Assembly (NCBI GenBank): GCA_964035795.1
Contig: OZ038324.1
Coordinates: 2,687,128-2,751,127, forward strand
DNA: 64,000 bases
Source: Pterobdella sp. o SKG-2022
Taxonomy: Eukaryota; Annelida; Clitellata; Hirudinida; Piscicolidae
Reading direction: 5' to 3'
Both the position numbers and the translations under genes were made by a program. This document shows positions 13,401 through 27,619 of the stretch, piece after piece. Below the pieces are notes generated by a model. The model was not told the DNA's origin and searched no databases. It saw only the letters and a program-made list of their open reading frames with translations. The stretch's first letter is position 1; the number at the start of each line of letters is the position of its first letter.

Positions 13401-16400
13401 CATCCACTCTTCCATCCATTCTTCCATCCTTTCTTTCATCTACCCCTCCATGCGTCCTTCTCTCATCCATTCTTCCATCTATCCTTCTTTCAGTTTCCAT
13501 CCATCTATTCTCTCCTTCATTTTTTTATTAATCTCTTTTTTCTTTTTCATTTATCCGTTTATCTATCCACCATTTTTTGTAAATTTATCTTACTATCCAT
13601 TTTTTTTCTATTTCACGTTCCAGCTTTTTTGTTCTTTTTTTCACTTCAACAGTTCTCAATCTTTTTATTTTTAACCTCAGCGGTTTTTGAACCAAAGTCA
13701 ATTATAATAATGAGAAAAAATTTCATTAATATTGAATATTGTGAGTTTAATTAAAAAATAACAATGAAGTTAAAAATAGAACCATTAACAACATAATAAG
13801 AATATTAATAATAACAATAATTTAAGTAAAAAAATAACAAAAACAAGGTTATTGTTGATAATAAGACTAATAATAAGAATAGAAATAATAATAAAACAAC
13901 AGAGTAACGTGCAAAAGGAAATATATAATCAGTCTAATCAAATATTGATGAAGTCTTTGAGATTCAATAAAGTAAAATTAACACATATACATCACCTTAG
14001 AATCTTCACACCTCAGCATTTGAAATAAATGGAAACTTGACGCTATAAATCATTGAAAAGAATGCTTCTACATTGTGAAAAATGATTTTTTGTCATTAAA
14101 TTAAGTTTTTTTTGCACTTGAAATATGTTTTTTCGTTGATTAAATATATTTTTTTGCGTTTAAATATTTTTTGACAATAAATTATTTTACTTTCAAAATG
14201 TCTTTGTTTAAAACTGCTTTTTACTGAAACTGACTTTTTTAAGTTATATGCTGGTATAAGACTGAATTTAAATCCACTCAGGCAATTATGACATAATGAT
14301 TCAAGCCGTTTTAATTCTCCTTGTTGCATATTAAAACTTCAGACAAAAGTCAAAAATAACCTCGTTGTCTTGCATTGATTGAACTATACAAAATATCACT
14401 TTTTTATTTATGATCTTATTAATAACTATTGAGCTATTTTTATCACATTCTGCTGAAATCATATTTAAAAACTGGAAATTTTTTCATTTGTATCAACCAC
14501 ACAAAAGTTAATCGACAAAAAGCACGAAGCTTTTGGCAAAACTGACTTTGATATCAAGCCATAGTGTTATCATCATATATTATAAAAATGAAAGACATTA
14601 ATGATTTATAAAATATGTAACAAATTTCACTGACGTTTGAACTTGGCCAGGTAGTCTCGTTTGCACAAGAACTTCGACTCTTCCAACATGTACAGCTCTT
14701 CTCCTTTGCAAAAATTCATTTTATTTAAAATTCTTTCGGTATAAATGTTGTTGGTAGTTATTATAAATGGTGCATAAATTTTTATTATTATTTTTTCAAG
14801 TGATAAATTAGAGAAAATAATAGTTATAATGTTAATTGGCTTGTGACCCATTCCCGAAGTTCACATTAGTGTAAAAGATGTGCAACAAGAAACAGTGACC
14901 CAAAAAGCCGATTATTGTTTTTTTTTTCACTTCTACATGTAGAACTAAAGCTAGAACTCAAGTAAAATTCGAGAAAAGTTCTATAAAAACCTGCTTAAGT
15001 CTATTGAAAACTATTGAACCTTTAAATTCGAATTTAAAAATACAAAAATAGCTACTCTGTGGTTTCAAATGACACTACCTCACAGAACCTAAACCTGATA
15101 GAGACCTGGAACATAAAAATATGTCTGTGAAACTTCATCAGGCAAGAGACAAGTTTGGATCAATATGAAGTGGGGTAACTTTAATAGAAGTGACTCTTTA
15201 TAATGTATCTCATGTGATGGTAATATGTCTTTAAGTTTAAAAACCCTATAATGAAATGAGTTTATTTTTCAAATGTTTCAAAAGTCTACTTATTTTATTA
15301 AACGTTGTTGAAGATAATTTCTATATAAAAAATTCAGAATCAAAAAACAGTAATAAAAAGAAAATAAAAGTTTAAACTTTGAATAAAATAGTGCTAATCA
15401 TACAGCATATAAAGAATAAAAAAAAAGAATAACAACAGCCTGTCTTCAAGGATCATTCCACAAAACAGGCACATCAACAAAGAGACATCAACAAAGAGAC
15501 ATCAACAACAAATTAAAATATTACTCAACAAAAAAATATTGGAAAAACAACAGTGTGTTTCAAATAGCACAACCACTATAACAAAACACCAACCACAACA
15601 TCAAGCTCATTAGCTACACGACGACATAAAAAATAAACAAAAACATATATCAACAAAAAACACAACAACAACACACCAGTAGAAAGTTGTTTCCCACAAG
15701 CGACACAGTTGAAGCATTTTAAATGGTACACCCTGTCTCTGGCTTTCCTCACCAACTCTGCAGCTGTTATCTCTTCTCCACATCCAAAACATTTGGTACC
15801 AAAACGTCTGAGTGGTTGGTGGGTAGAGTGATGATTTGAGATGGGGGTTGAGATAGTGGTTGGAGTGTTGATGCGATGGTGATTTGGGTAATGGTGAATT
15901 TATGAGACTGTGTGTATGGTTGGTGTGGTTTATTGTTCGTTGATGTGAGGTTTTCGGAAGTCTTTGAAAGGATTCATACGGTAGTTGTTGGTTTTGTGTT
16001 GGTGAAGCGTAGTAGTAAAGTGTTGGTGTTGGTGATTTGTGTGTATCAAGTATGAAGAGATGGGTGCTGTAGTATTCCAAGGGATCTTGAAACTCCCTGG
16101 GTTGATCATTTCTATAATAAACTTCGTAGATTATTATTATTATTCTTTTTATATCTCATTGGTCTGTTGAATGTTGAAAACATGTTGAGCTAGTGTAAAC
16201 AAGATATGTGTTGGTTTGAATTTTCGGTTTTAAAGGTTGTTGTAGAGTTGAAGAATGTAAAATGTTTGTTGTTGGTGTTTGATATTTGTTATAGTTGAAG
16301 TGTTGCTGTTATGGTTATGCAACGAGTTGATTTAATCTTGATAAAGCTGTTTAAGTTATATTATTTATAGAATTTTAATTGATTATTATAATTCAATTTA

Positions 16401-19346
16401 TCAGACAAAAAAAATTTCAAATTCATCACAAATATTTGAAATATAATAATAAAAATAATTTAATAAATAATAAATAAAAACACATTTTTATAATGAAAAA
16501 TGAAATACAAAATTAAATATTATAAATATAAATAATAAAATTAAATATTTTAATATTTTAAACAAGTAAAAAATAATTAAATAAAAATTAATTAAAGAAT
16601 AAATAATTGAATAATAAATGGTTAAATAATAAATAATGTAAAATAATTGGATTCCTTGTTAGATGAGTTAAATGCGTAAGACTTCATTCTCGTGGGTCTT
16701 GAGGGATTAGTCTTTGAACAACTTTTGATTCTTATTATTCTCTTTTTGTTGATATTTTTGTTGTTATTATTTTTTCCAAGGTTTTTTTATGTTTTGATCA
16801 TTTTTCCATTTAGTATTTTTTATTTTTTTGTTTTACTTTTGTTTTATTTGTTTATTATTTTTCTCCAGTTGATAATTTTAACTCGCAAATATAAGCTTTT
16901 GATTATAATTCTATTATATGTTAAAAATTACTTCACTACCTTTCATTTCTCATCTATTGATTGATATTAACTCAGTGATAAAAGTAATCTTTCTCTGAAA
17001 TAACGAGGGTTATCCTTGGTGCCACTGCTGTTTCAAGCAGAACTCTTGCTTTATTGCAGTTGTAGTGAGGTTTCCATCCTAGCTCTTCTTTTAATGTATT
17101 TCAATTTTAGCTTTAAACCTTTTTTGGACCTGTATTGGTATTTCTACTATAGTCTTTTTTGAACTAGAGCTTGGTGCAAGTTGATTCTGCTCTTAGGTAT
17201 GGTGCTCATTGGAGTTGTGCATCTCAACTCCTGCACTAGTCTGTTGATACTTGTCAATCCTTCCTGCACTTCCATCGAGCCAGGAGTTCGATCAAGTTGT
17301 CTAATGAGATTATGTCTGCTGTTTTTATCCTTTTTATTCATTTATTAACTATTATTATTATTATTGTTGTTTATTAATATCATTGCTGTACGTTATTTTT
17401 TTTAATTATCAATAATGCTTATTGTTTTGATTTATTATTATTTTCTCCAATCTATACCTTCATTATTATACACTGTTATTTGTATTATTTATTTAATCCG
17501 AATAAAAGCCTTCTAAGAATTGCTTATGCGAGGTTTAACTACTGTGGCTATTTTGGGAATGTTAACGTGTGTGAACCTAGCCTAAACTTTTTCATATCTT
17601 CAAACTCACAAGCATTTCTCTATTTGTGCAACTTGAAAAATTTTTGGGAGAATGTTTCAGTGGGTTTTTGAAGAAGAATAAATTACTTTTTAATAGTTAA
17701 TCTTTTCTTAAACCACATTAGCCATGGATGACTTAAATTTAAATGAAAAGCATTTAGAAATTTTGAGTTTTGAGAGATAAGAGTTTATAATTGGGAAACA
17801 CGCTTGGTGGTTGAGATGGATTATAAAGAGATGATTTAAAAATGGACTTTAATTTTGAATCTCCATTCAAACTTTTATTTAAATTTAATTTTAGGCTGGA
17901 TTTTTGAAGTTCTTATGTTCAAATAGAGTTCAAACGATAGGTTACAAGGATGCATATTAGCAGTTTTTACATTATTCACTAAAGATAAAAGGGGAATTAT
18001 TTATTTTTAGTGAAACTACAATAGAGAAAATTCTATCAATCTTGACAACTAAACGAAAAACATGTTTGAAACCTTGAGATAATATAAAATCAATACTAGT
18101 AATTACAATAAAACTATAGATACAAATAAAATAAATTTTAAAATTAATAAAAGAAATATAATACACTATAAAATTAACAATAAACTAGATCAACAACCCA
18201 AAGATCCAACCAACAGACCTATTGAAATCCACTCTGCAGTAAAGCTTGCCATCCCTCGAAAAACACTTTTCACTCAAAACTGACTTGCAGTCACTGCATT
18301 GGACACAGTCTGTGTGCCAAGTCCGATCCAAGACGTTCAAAAGGAATCTGGGTGGTGGTGGTGGTGGTGTGTGTGTGAGTGTGAGATGTGTGTTGGGATT
18401 TTGTAGAGGTTTTGGTGGTGGTGAAGGTTGAAAAGCCAGCCTTGGAATGAGCGTAAGGTCATGGTTTGCTAGAGTGTAATGATATAAACGTGTATTAAAG
18501 CGAAAAAAGTTTTTTCCAAAATGGGGTTCTCATGCGGTGAGAGTGATATAGAGTAGTGTTTTGAACACTTGTTGAAGGCAGTAGTTTGGTGAGGGTTCTG
18601 GGAGCAAGTTGCGTATTTTTTAAAAAAAACATAAATTTCAAATGATTCATATTTACCATATAAACTGGTAGGAATATATTACACAGATGGCAGGTAGAAG
18701 TACAAGAGAATACTAAATTTTCTTATTATAACGGAATAAAAATGCACATAATATAATTTTAGAGACGTCTTCTTAGGGGCCTGTGATGTTTTATGGTAAG
18801 ACTATACTTTTCGAAAATTCTAGCTTTTTTTCACTAAATGTGTTCAAAAAAGCCTTTAAATTTGATGTTAGGTTGAAAAACGCATACGATATCTACATGA
18901 GCTTATATTATATAAAACAGCACGTGAGTGTAGAACCCACAAAAAGATGGCGGTTTGAAGTGTTTTGCATTGTTTGGATGAAACATGGCCAATATTCATA
19001 CCATTTTTAAAAAAGATTTAATTAATTTAAAAACCAAATAAGTTCTATTTAACCATTTATTTTTATTTAAATTTTATTTTTTCAATAATTTTTCTTATTT
19101 CACATTTTTTACTAATTCCAACTTTTTTTTATATTATTGCTGATTTTCTAATTTTTATATTATTGTTCATGTTGTTGTTTCAATTATATTTTCTTTATTT
19201 TCAAGGATATGTTATTTTTACTATTATTTTTATTTTTATTTTTTTATTATTCTTATTCTTATTGTAATTATTATTTTATTATTGATGGAACTTCACAACT
19301 ACCTGTCCAGGATGGGCCCTTCACAACCGGCACAAATCACCACCAT
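5784..19346 (-). CDS. Lhx1/5 (Lim1): Lim1 (Lhx1/5-class) LIM-homeodomain transcription factor, nine exons
   Basis: Exons in transcript order: 19346-19303, 18347-18219, 15807-15677, 14703-14635, 9558-9188, 8883-8655, 8021-7852, 6102-6011, 5848-5784. Every junction is GT-AG and all phases match, giving 433 codons before an open 3' end. Exon 1 starts [15 protein letters not shown], the usual Lim1 start. Exons 1-2 form LIM domain 1 and exons 3-4 LIM domain 2; both keep the Cys/His/Asp zinc ligands. Exons 5-6 are an unusually long acidic, Asn-rich linker with about 18 consecutive Asn. Exons 7-8 encode the homeodomain ([32 protein letters not shown]). Exon 9 ([17 protein letters not shown]) resembles the start of the Lhx1/5 tail, though its 3' donor is uncertain. 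The family binds DNA and Ldb cofactors in the nucleus and patterns head and neural tissue. LIM and homeobox assignment is near certain. Confidence 0.93.
9748..9919. repeat. (GAT)n trinucleotide repeat in a Lim1 intron
   Basis: About 170 bp of GAT/GATGAG. It gives false poly-Asp, poly-His and poly-Ile ORFs in several frames, but lies outside the Lim1 exons, just upstream (in the transcript) of the exon at 9558-9188. Confidence 0.95.
10444..10480. repeat. (ATT)n run
   Basis: About 12 ATT units in a Lim1 intron. The flanking intron sequence from 10.5 to 11.6 kb shows no other feature I can support. Confidence 0.9.
11690..11830. repeat. GGT/AGT-rich simple sequence
   Basis: Imperfect GGT, AGT and GAT units. 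It encodes false Gly/Ser-rich and Val-rich ORFs and is intronic to Lim1. Confidence 0.8.
12140..12206 (-). mobile_element. tRNA-like relic (probable SINE head or tRNA pseudogene)
   Basis: On the minus strand, GCGATGGTTAGACAGTCGC can fold as a D-arm and contains an A-box-like TGGTTAGACAG. About 25 bases later, GTTCGAATCC is a B-box-like T-loop. The anticodon and T stems do not pair well, so this is not a working tRNA. A box plus B box in an intron suggests a tRNA-derived SINE or a decayed tRNA copy. Confidence 0.5.
13355..13500. repeat. Pyrimidine-rich CATCC/CTTC minisatellite-like tract
   Basis: Repeated units of the kind TCCATCCACTCTTCCATC, imperfect. Several false Phe/His/Ser-rich ORFs derive from it. 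Intronic to Lim1. Confidence 0.75.
15468..15512. repeat. Short tandem repeat, unit ACATCAACAAAGAG
   Basis: About three copies of a 14-bp unit in the Lim1 intron preceding the 15807-15677 exon boundary on the plus-strand map. Confidence 0.7.
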
Positions 19347-20845
19347 TCTTTTTTTTAATTATTCTTATGATGGTATTTCTATTTACAATTTCTTTATTTT
19401 TGTTATTGTTCTTCAACTTTTAAATAATTTTTTGGGATTATGATATTTTCTATTCTTTTTTTATTGTTATTGTTTTTTTTGTTGTGTTGAACTGCTGTAT
19501 TTTTTGTATTGTCTCTTCAGTTACACAGCAACAGTTGTAGCGAAGAAGGATTGTTTCGGGAAGTTATATGAGTGGTTGTATTTCTTGCTCAAACTTGTTG
19601 CAGATTAACTTTTAAACACTGTTCACCTAGTTGTTTGCAAGAATTATGTCAACATTACGTCTTAAGAAAACAACGTTTGACTATTTATATGGTCATATTA
19701 TTGTTGTTGTTTTTCTTATTATTATTATTTTCTTGTTATTATTTTTTTACTGGCTGTTGAATCAGTATCCAAAAATTTATGGATTTATTTTAACGTCTAA
19801 CCCAAAATACATCCACAACTCAACCACCAACACAAGCGGCCGTTGAAGACCCTACTAACATAAAAATTAAAACAATTTCTGCGTAAAAACATGCAGCTCA
19901 CTGGAAAGAGATATTTTGAATGTTAACCCCTGTGTATTTCATATGATACCTCAGCTAATCTCGTTGTACTGTATATAGTTTGCTAGTGGGAAGGTGAGAA
20001 AAACACGAGTTTTTGTTAAATACCTTTATTTGTATTATATCTATGTTTTTATCTATATTATTGAATATATTTCTTGGTTTGTTGTTGAATATTAATATGT
20101 TGAGAATGTATTTAGTTGTGTTAGTTGTTTCGATTGTTGTTACGTAATTGTTTCTTGTTTGTTGCGCAACTTCCTAGTTGTTTTAATTAATCTTAAGAGC
20201 TTGTGGTGCAGAGGCCTTAGTGTTTGATGTCACCATGGTTATGTTGGTGTTGTTATTGTTGATATTGTTGTTGCCTTTCTTATTGTTGTTCTGAATGTTG
20301 TTGATGTTGGTTTTTTTGATTTTATTATGGTATGTTGTTGTTGTTTTTAACTGTTGTTGTTTATGTTTCCAATTTTGATGTTATTGGCATTGACGTTTTG
20401 TTGATGTAGTTGAGGTTGTGTTCAATAAACACAGATCTTTTGAGCTCTTCAATTTTTTTTATTCCACTTCAACTTCGAAAACTTTCAATCAAACAACCAA
20501 AAAAACTAAAATTCTTTTTTCAATAAATTTTGTATAGAAATGAATGGAACATATGATGATGAGCAAAATATACAAGAAGTAATTTGAGAGGCTATATGTT
20601 TGAATTCTTCACATCTGACGTTCAACAAACTCTGAGCCACATAACACATCCACAACACATACAATTTGAACAAGACGTCAAGAATCTTGAGTTCTGATTG
20701 GTTGAGAAAGAAACAAGAGGCGTGTTTTTGACTCCTTCTTTTTCCAATAGCGGCGATTGTTTGGAAATGATTGGCAGGTGGAGATAGGATTATTGGCTTA
20801 CTTTGTGATTGTAGAGTGGTCTTTTTATGCGTCGGTGTAGAGGTA
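19347..20845. other. Upstream region of Lim1
   Basis: T-rich sequence 5' of the Lim1 start codon, where its promoter and 5' UTR should lie. No TATA box is convincing. Near 20.7 kb there are two ATTGG (inverted CCAAT) motifs and one CCAAT motif. A good acceptor-like site at 19520 opens a 28-codon frame on the plus strand that I cannot assign. Otherwise nothing is seen. Confidence 0.35.
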
Positions 20846-21388
<543 letters not shown>

Positions 21389-21800
21389 GAAATTCTAAAG
21401 ATCAATTTTGAACGAAAAGTTCGAAGCTTCAAAACTAGAAATTGAAAATGATACGTTAATTTGACTGACAGATAAAGTATTTTAAAAACACCAATTTGAA
21501 ATAAAATTTCATCAAAACCTCCCAAATATTCCAATATTTTTTAGTCTTCCTTATTATGGAAGCTGCAGCTAAACACCTCACTCACATGAACGATAATAAG
21601 ATGGTATGCAAAAAACTTATACTGACGCATACAAAAAATCACTAAAATGGAAAATACTTTCAAAAAGGTTTAAGAAAAAAATTATGAAAAAAAAAAATGG
21701 AAAGCAAAAAAATCATGATAGAACATCACAAAAAAAGTAGTATAAAGAAAAACAGATACACACAAAAAGACGGACGCAACAAACACACTTCACACCTCTG

Positions 21801-22223
<423 letters not shown>

Positions 22224-22629
22224 CCCATCTACACAATCATACTTAATGCACGCTTGCATACATTTTAAAACGATTCTAAATTAACTTATTAAATCATTGT
22301 ATAATTAAACTAATATTTATTCTATTAATCTATATTTATTCTCCTTCCTACACCCCCCATAGGGCATTCCTCACTCTCATGGTGGTCAACAGGATGGGGA
22401 AGGAGTGTTCAATACAACAACATTTATTGACACATACTCAACCACTAACAAGTAGACTAACCAATTATGTAAGCAAATACTGTAGAGCTAAACAGCACTA
22501 ATAACAACAATAAAAGAACAAAATTTGAACCGATTCAACAAAAATTTCCACCATGAAAAATGTTGAGAAACACTATTGAGAAACTTCACTTGAAAAACTC
22601 GTTCAACCTTCGAGTCAAAAGTATTTTGG

Positions 22630-22850
22630 GCCACAACTTCACCACCATCATCATATTATCCTCACCACCACCCACACCACATCATCACCACCACCCACAC
22701 CACGTCATAACCACCTTCCACACCACATCATCACCACCCTTCCACACCACATCATCACCACCCTTCCACACCACATCAACACCACCTTCCATACCACATC
22801 ATCACCACCTTTCCACACCACACCATCACCACCCTTCTAGACCACAACAG
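22630..22850. repeat. CAC-rich minisatellite
   Basis: Imperfect tandem units of about 25 bp of the kind CACCACCCTTCCACACCACATCAT, roughly seven or eight copies. It produces a false His/Pro/Thr-rich ORF. Confidence 0.85.
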
Positions 22851-23471
22851 CTTACACCAATAAAAAAAAACAGTTGTATCTTTTTGTACCATGAGCAAAA
22901 CAACAAAAAACTGCCTTTATTAACAACACACGTCATCACCCCATTACTTCCCCAACCACACCCCCAACACCACTAGCACTCCTACCACAAACCACAACAA
23001 CACCGTCATCCACAACCTCCCCCCTCCTTGAACACAATTTGAGTTGTGGAACAGATTGTGCAAGCAACCTTACGTAACACACAACAAACTTGTATATAGA
23101 TTCCAATTTATTTTTTCTTGTTCGGTTTGTTGTGAACGTTATTAGTATTTTATTTTGTTTTTGTTTCATTATATTTTTTTATTTATTTACAAATTTTTGT
23201 TGTTGTTTTTTAATACTTTTCAACGTTCACTTTTAGTTTTTTTTTATACCCTAGTTTTGCCTTTTTTTGGTTCATTTTAATTCGATTAAACTTAATCAGT
23301 TTACAAACGTATTCAAATTTTTCATTAAATATTTCCACATAAACAAATGCTCTATAAACTACTAACATCCAAAAAAAAATTATTAAACATCAAGTTGGCC
23401 AAAAAACGTTAAAAAAAATTATTAATATTAGTTATGTTTTATACAAAATTCTATATATTATTCCGTAAATA

Positions 23472-23884
<413 letters not shown>

Positions 23885-23981
23885 ATTCCAGGTTCATTAT
23901 TTGCTTATATTCCTCGTTATTAAATTAAACTCCAGGTTTGATGGTGTGACGATGTTACAAGTAATCTCCACTTTACACACG

Positions 23982-23994
23982 GTTGCCTAGCAAC
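23982..23994. promoter_or_regulatory. RFX X-box-like element
   Basis: GTTGCCTAGCAAC has two half-sites, GTTGCC and AGCAAC, separated by one base; the outer five bases are perfectly inverted. X-boxes bind RFX factors, which drive ciliary genes in animals. No ciliary gene start is recognised next to it, so function is inferred from the motif only. Confidence 0.35.
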
Positions 23995-25818
<1,824 letters not shown>

Positions 25819-27619
25819 CTTCATTATTGTTTTTGAGGACACTCGTGAAGGCAGTCACAATTCATAAGTAATCCTTAACAGACACTCCATTTTTTCTCTG
25901 CACTTTTCGTTCTAATGTCGAGACTTAAGTCAGTTTTAAAGTCATTTTTAAAACTTTTTTTAGAAATACATTCATGAATTCATTTTAGGAGTTTTTTTAC
26001 TTCGTTTTTAATTCATTTTAATTTAATTTTTTTTTGTGACTTTAAATCTATGCAGTCTAACCCCTTATAAATTATGAATAACTAAAATAGCCTATCACAA
26101 AAACGATTTAAATAAACTTATACTGAATAATAAAAATTATTTTGTAAATTACTTACAAAAAGCTTTGTATTGTTTGATATTTAGTTGAATCGTCTCAATA
26201 AATAAATTTGGAGCGTTTTACTCATACAACCTTAAAACTAAAAGCAGATAACTTATTTGATCTAAAAGCAATAATATTTAAAAAAGCAATAACAAAAAAA
26301 AACAATAATAATCTCAAAAATAAACAAGTTTCATTGGAAACTTCCATCAACAGTCTAATCCCACATGAAGAAAAGCAAATAGGTAATGTTAATTAAAATT
26401 TTACTAATAATAATAATAACAATGGTTTTCATTATTGTTGTTATTATGCTGGTGTTAGTAAAATATATGGTAATACACTTTTTTTTTAAATTTTTATGTT
26501 TTATTATTTTTTAAAAATATTTATTATTAATATTTATATAAATTTTTTATAATTATAGGTCTTATTATAGTTCTTCGATTGCGCAATGAGTTTTAAAAAA
26601 AGGACAACTTGAAAAATTCTTTTCTAGTTTATTTAAAAAAGTAAGGATCACTGTAAATAATTGAACGGCAAAACTAAAACAAAACGATATAAAAGCATGA
26701 AATTCTGAATATTTGTCCAAAATCATTGGCCCAAAGTTGCTCAATTAGATTAACTCAACACAATTAATAAATTAAGAAAAATGGTTATTAGGTAGTTGAA
26801 CCTATTTATTACAGAGGTTTATTTAATGCCAATTTTATTATGTTTAAAACGCTTGAGAATAATTGTTGATATTCAATAGATTATTAATGGTGTTTTGATT
26901 CTATAAGTTTATGCTTGCCTGTGTTACATAGGTATTCTGTTACTATTGTGGTGAGGTGAAGGCACATGATTGCAAAGTTGAGAAAAAAGAATATATTTTA
27001 TAAATTATAAAGCTAAAATATTGTATGATATTCATAAACGACGTGATTGAATGCTCGAAAAATGATTGAATATTGATGTAATCAATGTTAATCGATCAAA
27101 ATCACATTATAAATAAATTCACATCATGTAAGTCTTGAAGAAAAAAAATGCAAAAACAATAAAAACAATGATTATTATTTTTCATGGAAGAATATGAGTC
27201 ATCATCAATCTGTTATGAGAACCGCCATTAGCTTGGGTCTTACCAGACGTCGTATAGCAAATCTTCAAATAAAAGTATACTTTTGATTTTAGTAATATCC
27301 TTTGTATTAGTGTAGAAAAAAATGAAAGATCTACAGTAGAAATATAAAAAAGTGAGGAAATTGGTTTTAAATAGCGCCATTTTAAATACAAATTTTTCAA
27401 ATATTTTAAAATAAATGTCTCAAAAATTTAAATATTGAAAGCTTTTTAAAAACAAAAACCAAAATAAAAAATTATAAAAATTTATTAAAAAAAATTATCA
27501 GCGAACCAAAAAACATCAGAAATAATATAAATACCAATATAAGAATTATCAAAATACCAAAAACAAATAAAAAAAACCAATAATAAAAATAACAAAAAAA
27601 CCAGGCCTGAAATAAAAGC
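25819..27619. other. AT-rich intergenic sequence
   Basis: No coding region or RNA gene recognised. Short A/T runs are present. TTTATT at about 27480 reads AATAAA on the minus strand and could serve the upstream minus-strand gene that ends at 27620. Confidence 0.4.

Noticed and set aside
15678..16080. Minus-strand ORF reading through the Lim1 LIM2 exon
   Set aside because: The LIM domain is in a different frame; this ORF is intron plus an out-of-frame exon.
17147..17341. Minus-strand ORF ([19 protein letters not shown]) as a gene or retroelement piece
   Set aside because: Looks non-random but has no identifiable domain or matching neighbours, so it was not annotated.
22560..22976. His/Pro/Thr-rich plus-strand ORF
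   Set aside because: Produced by the CAC-rich minisatellite; no other coding sign.
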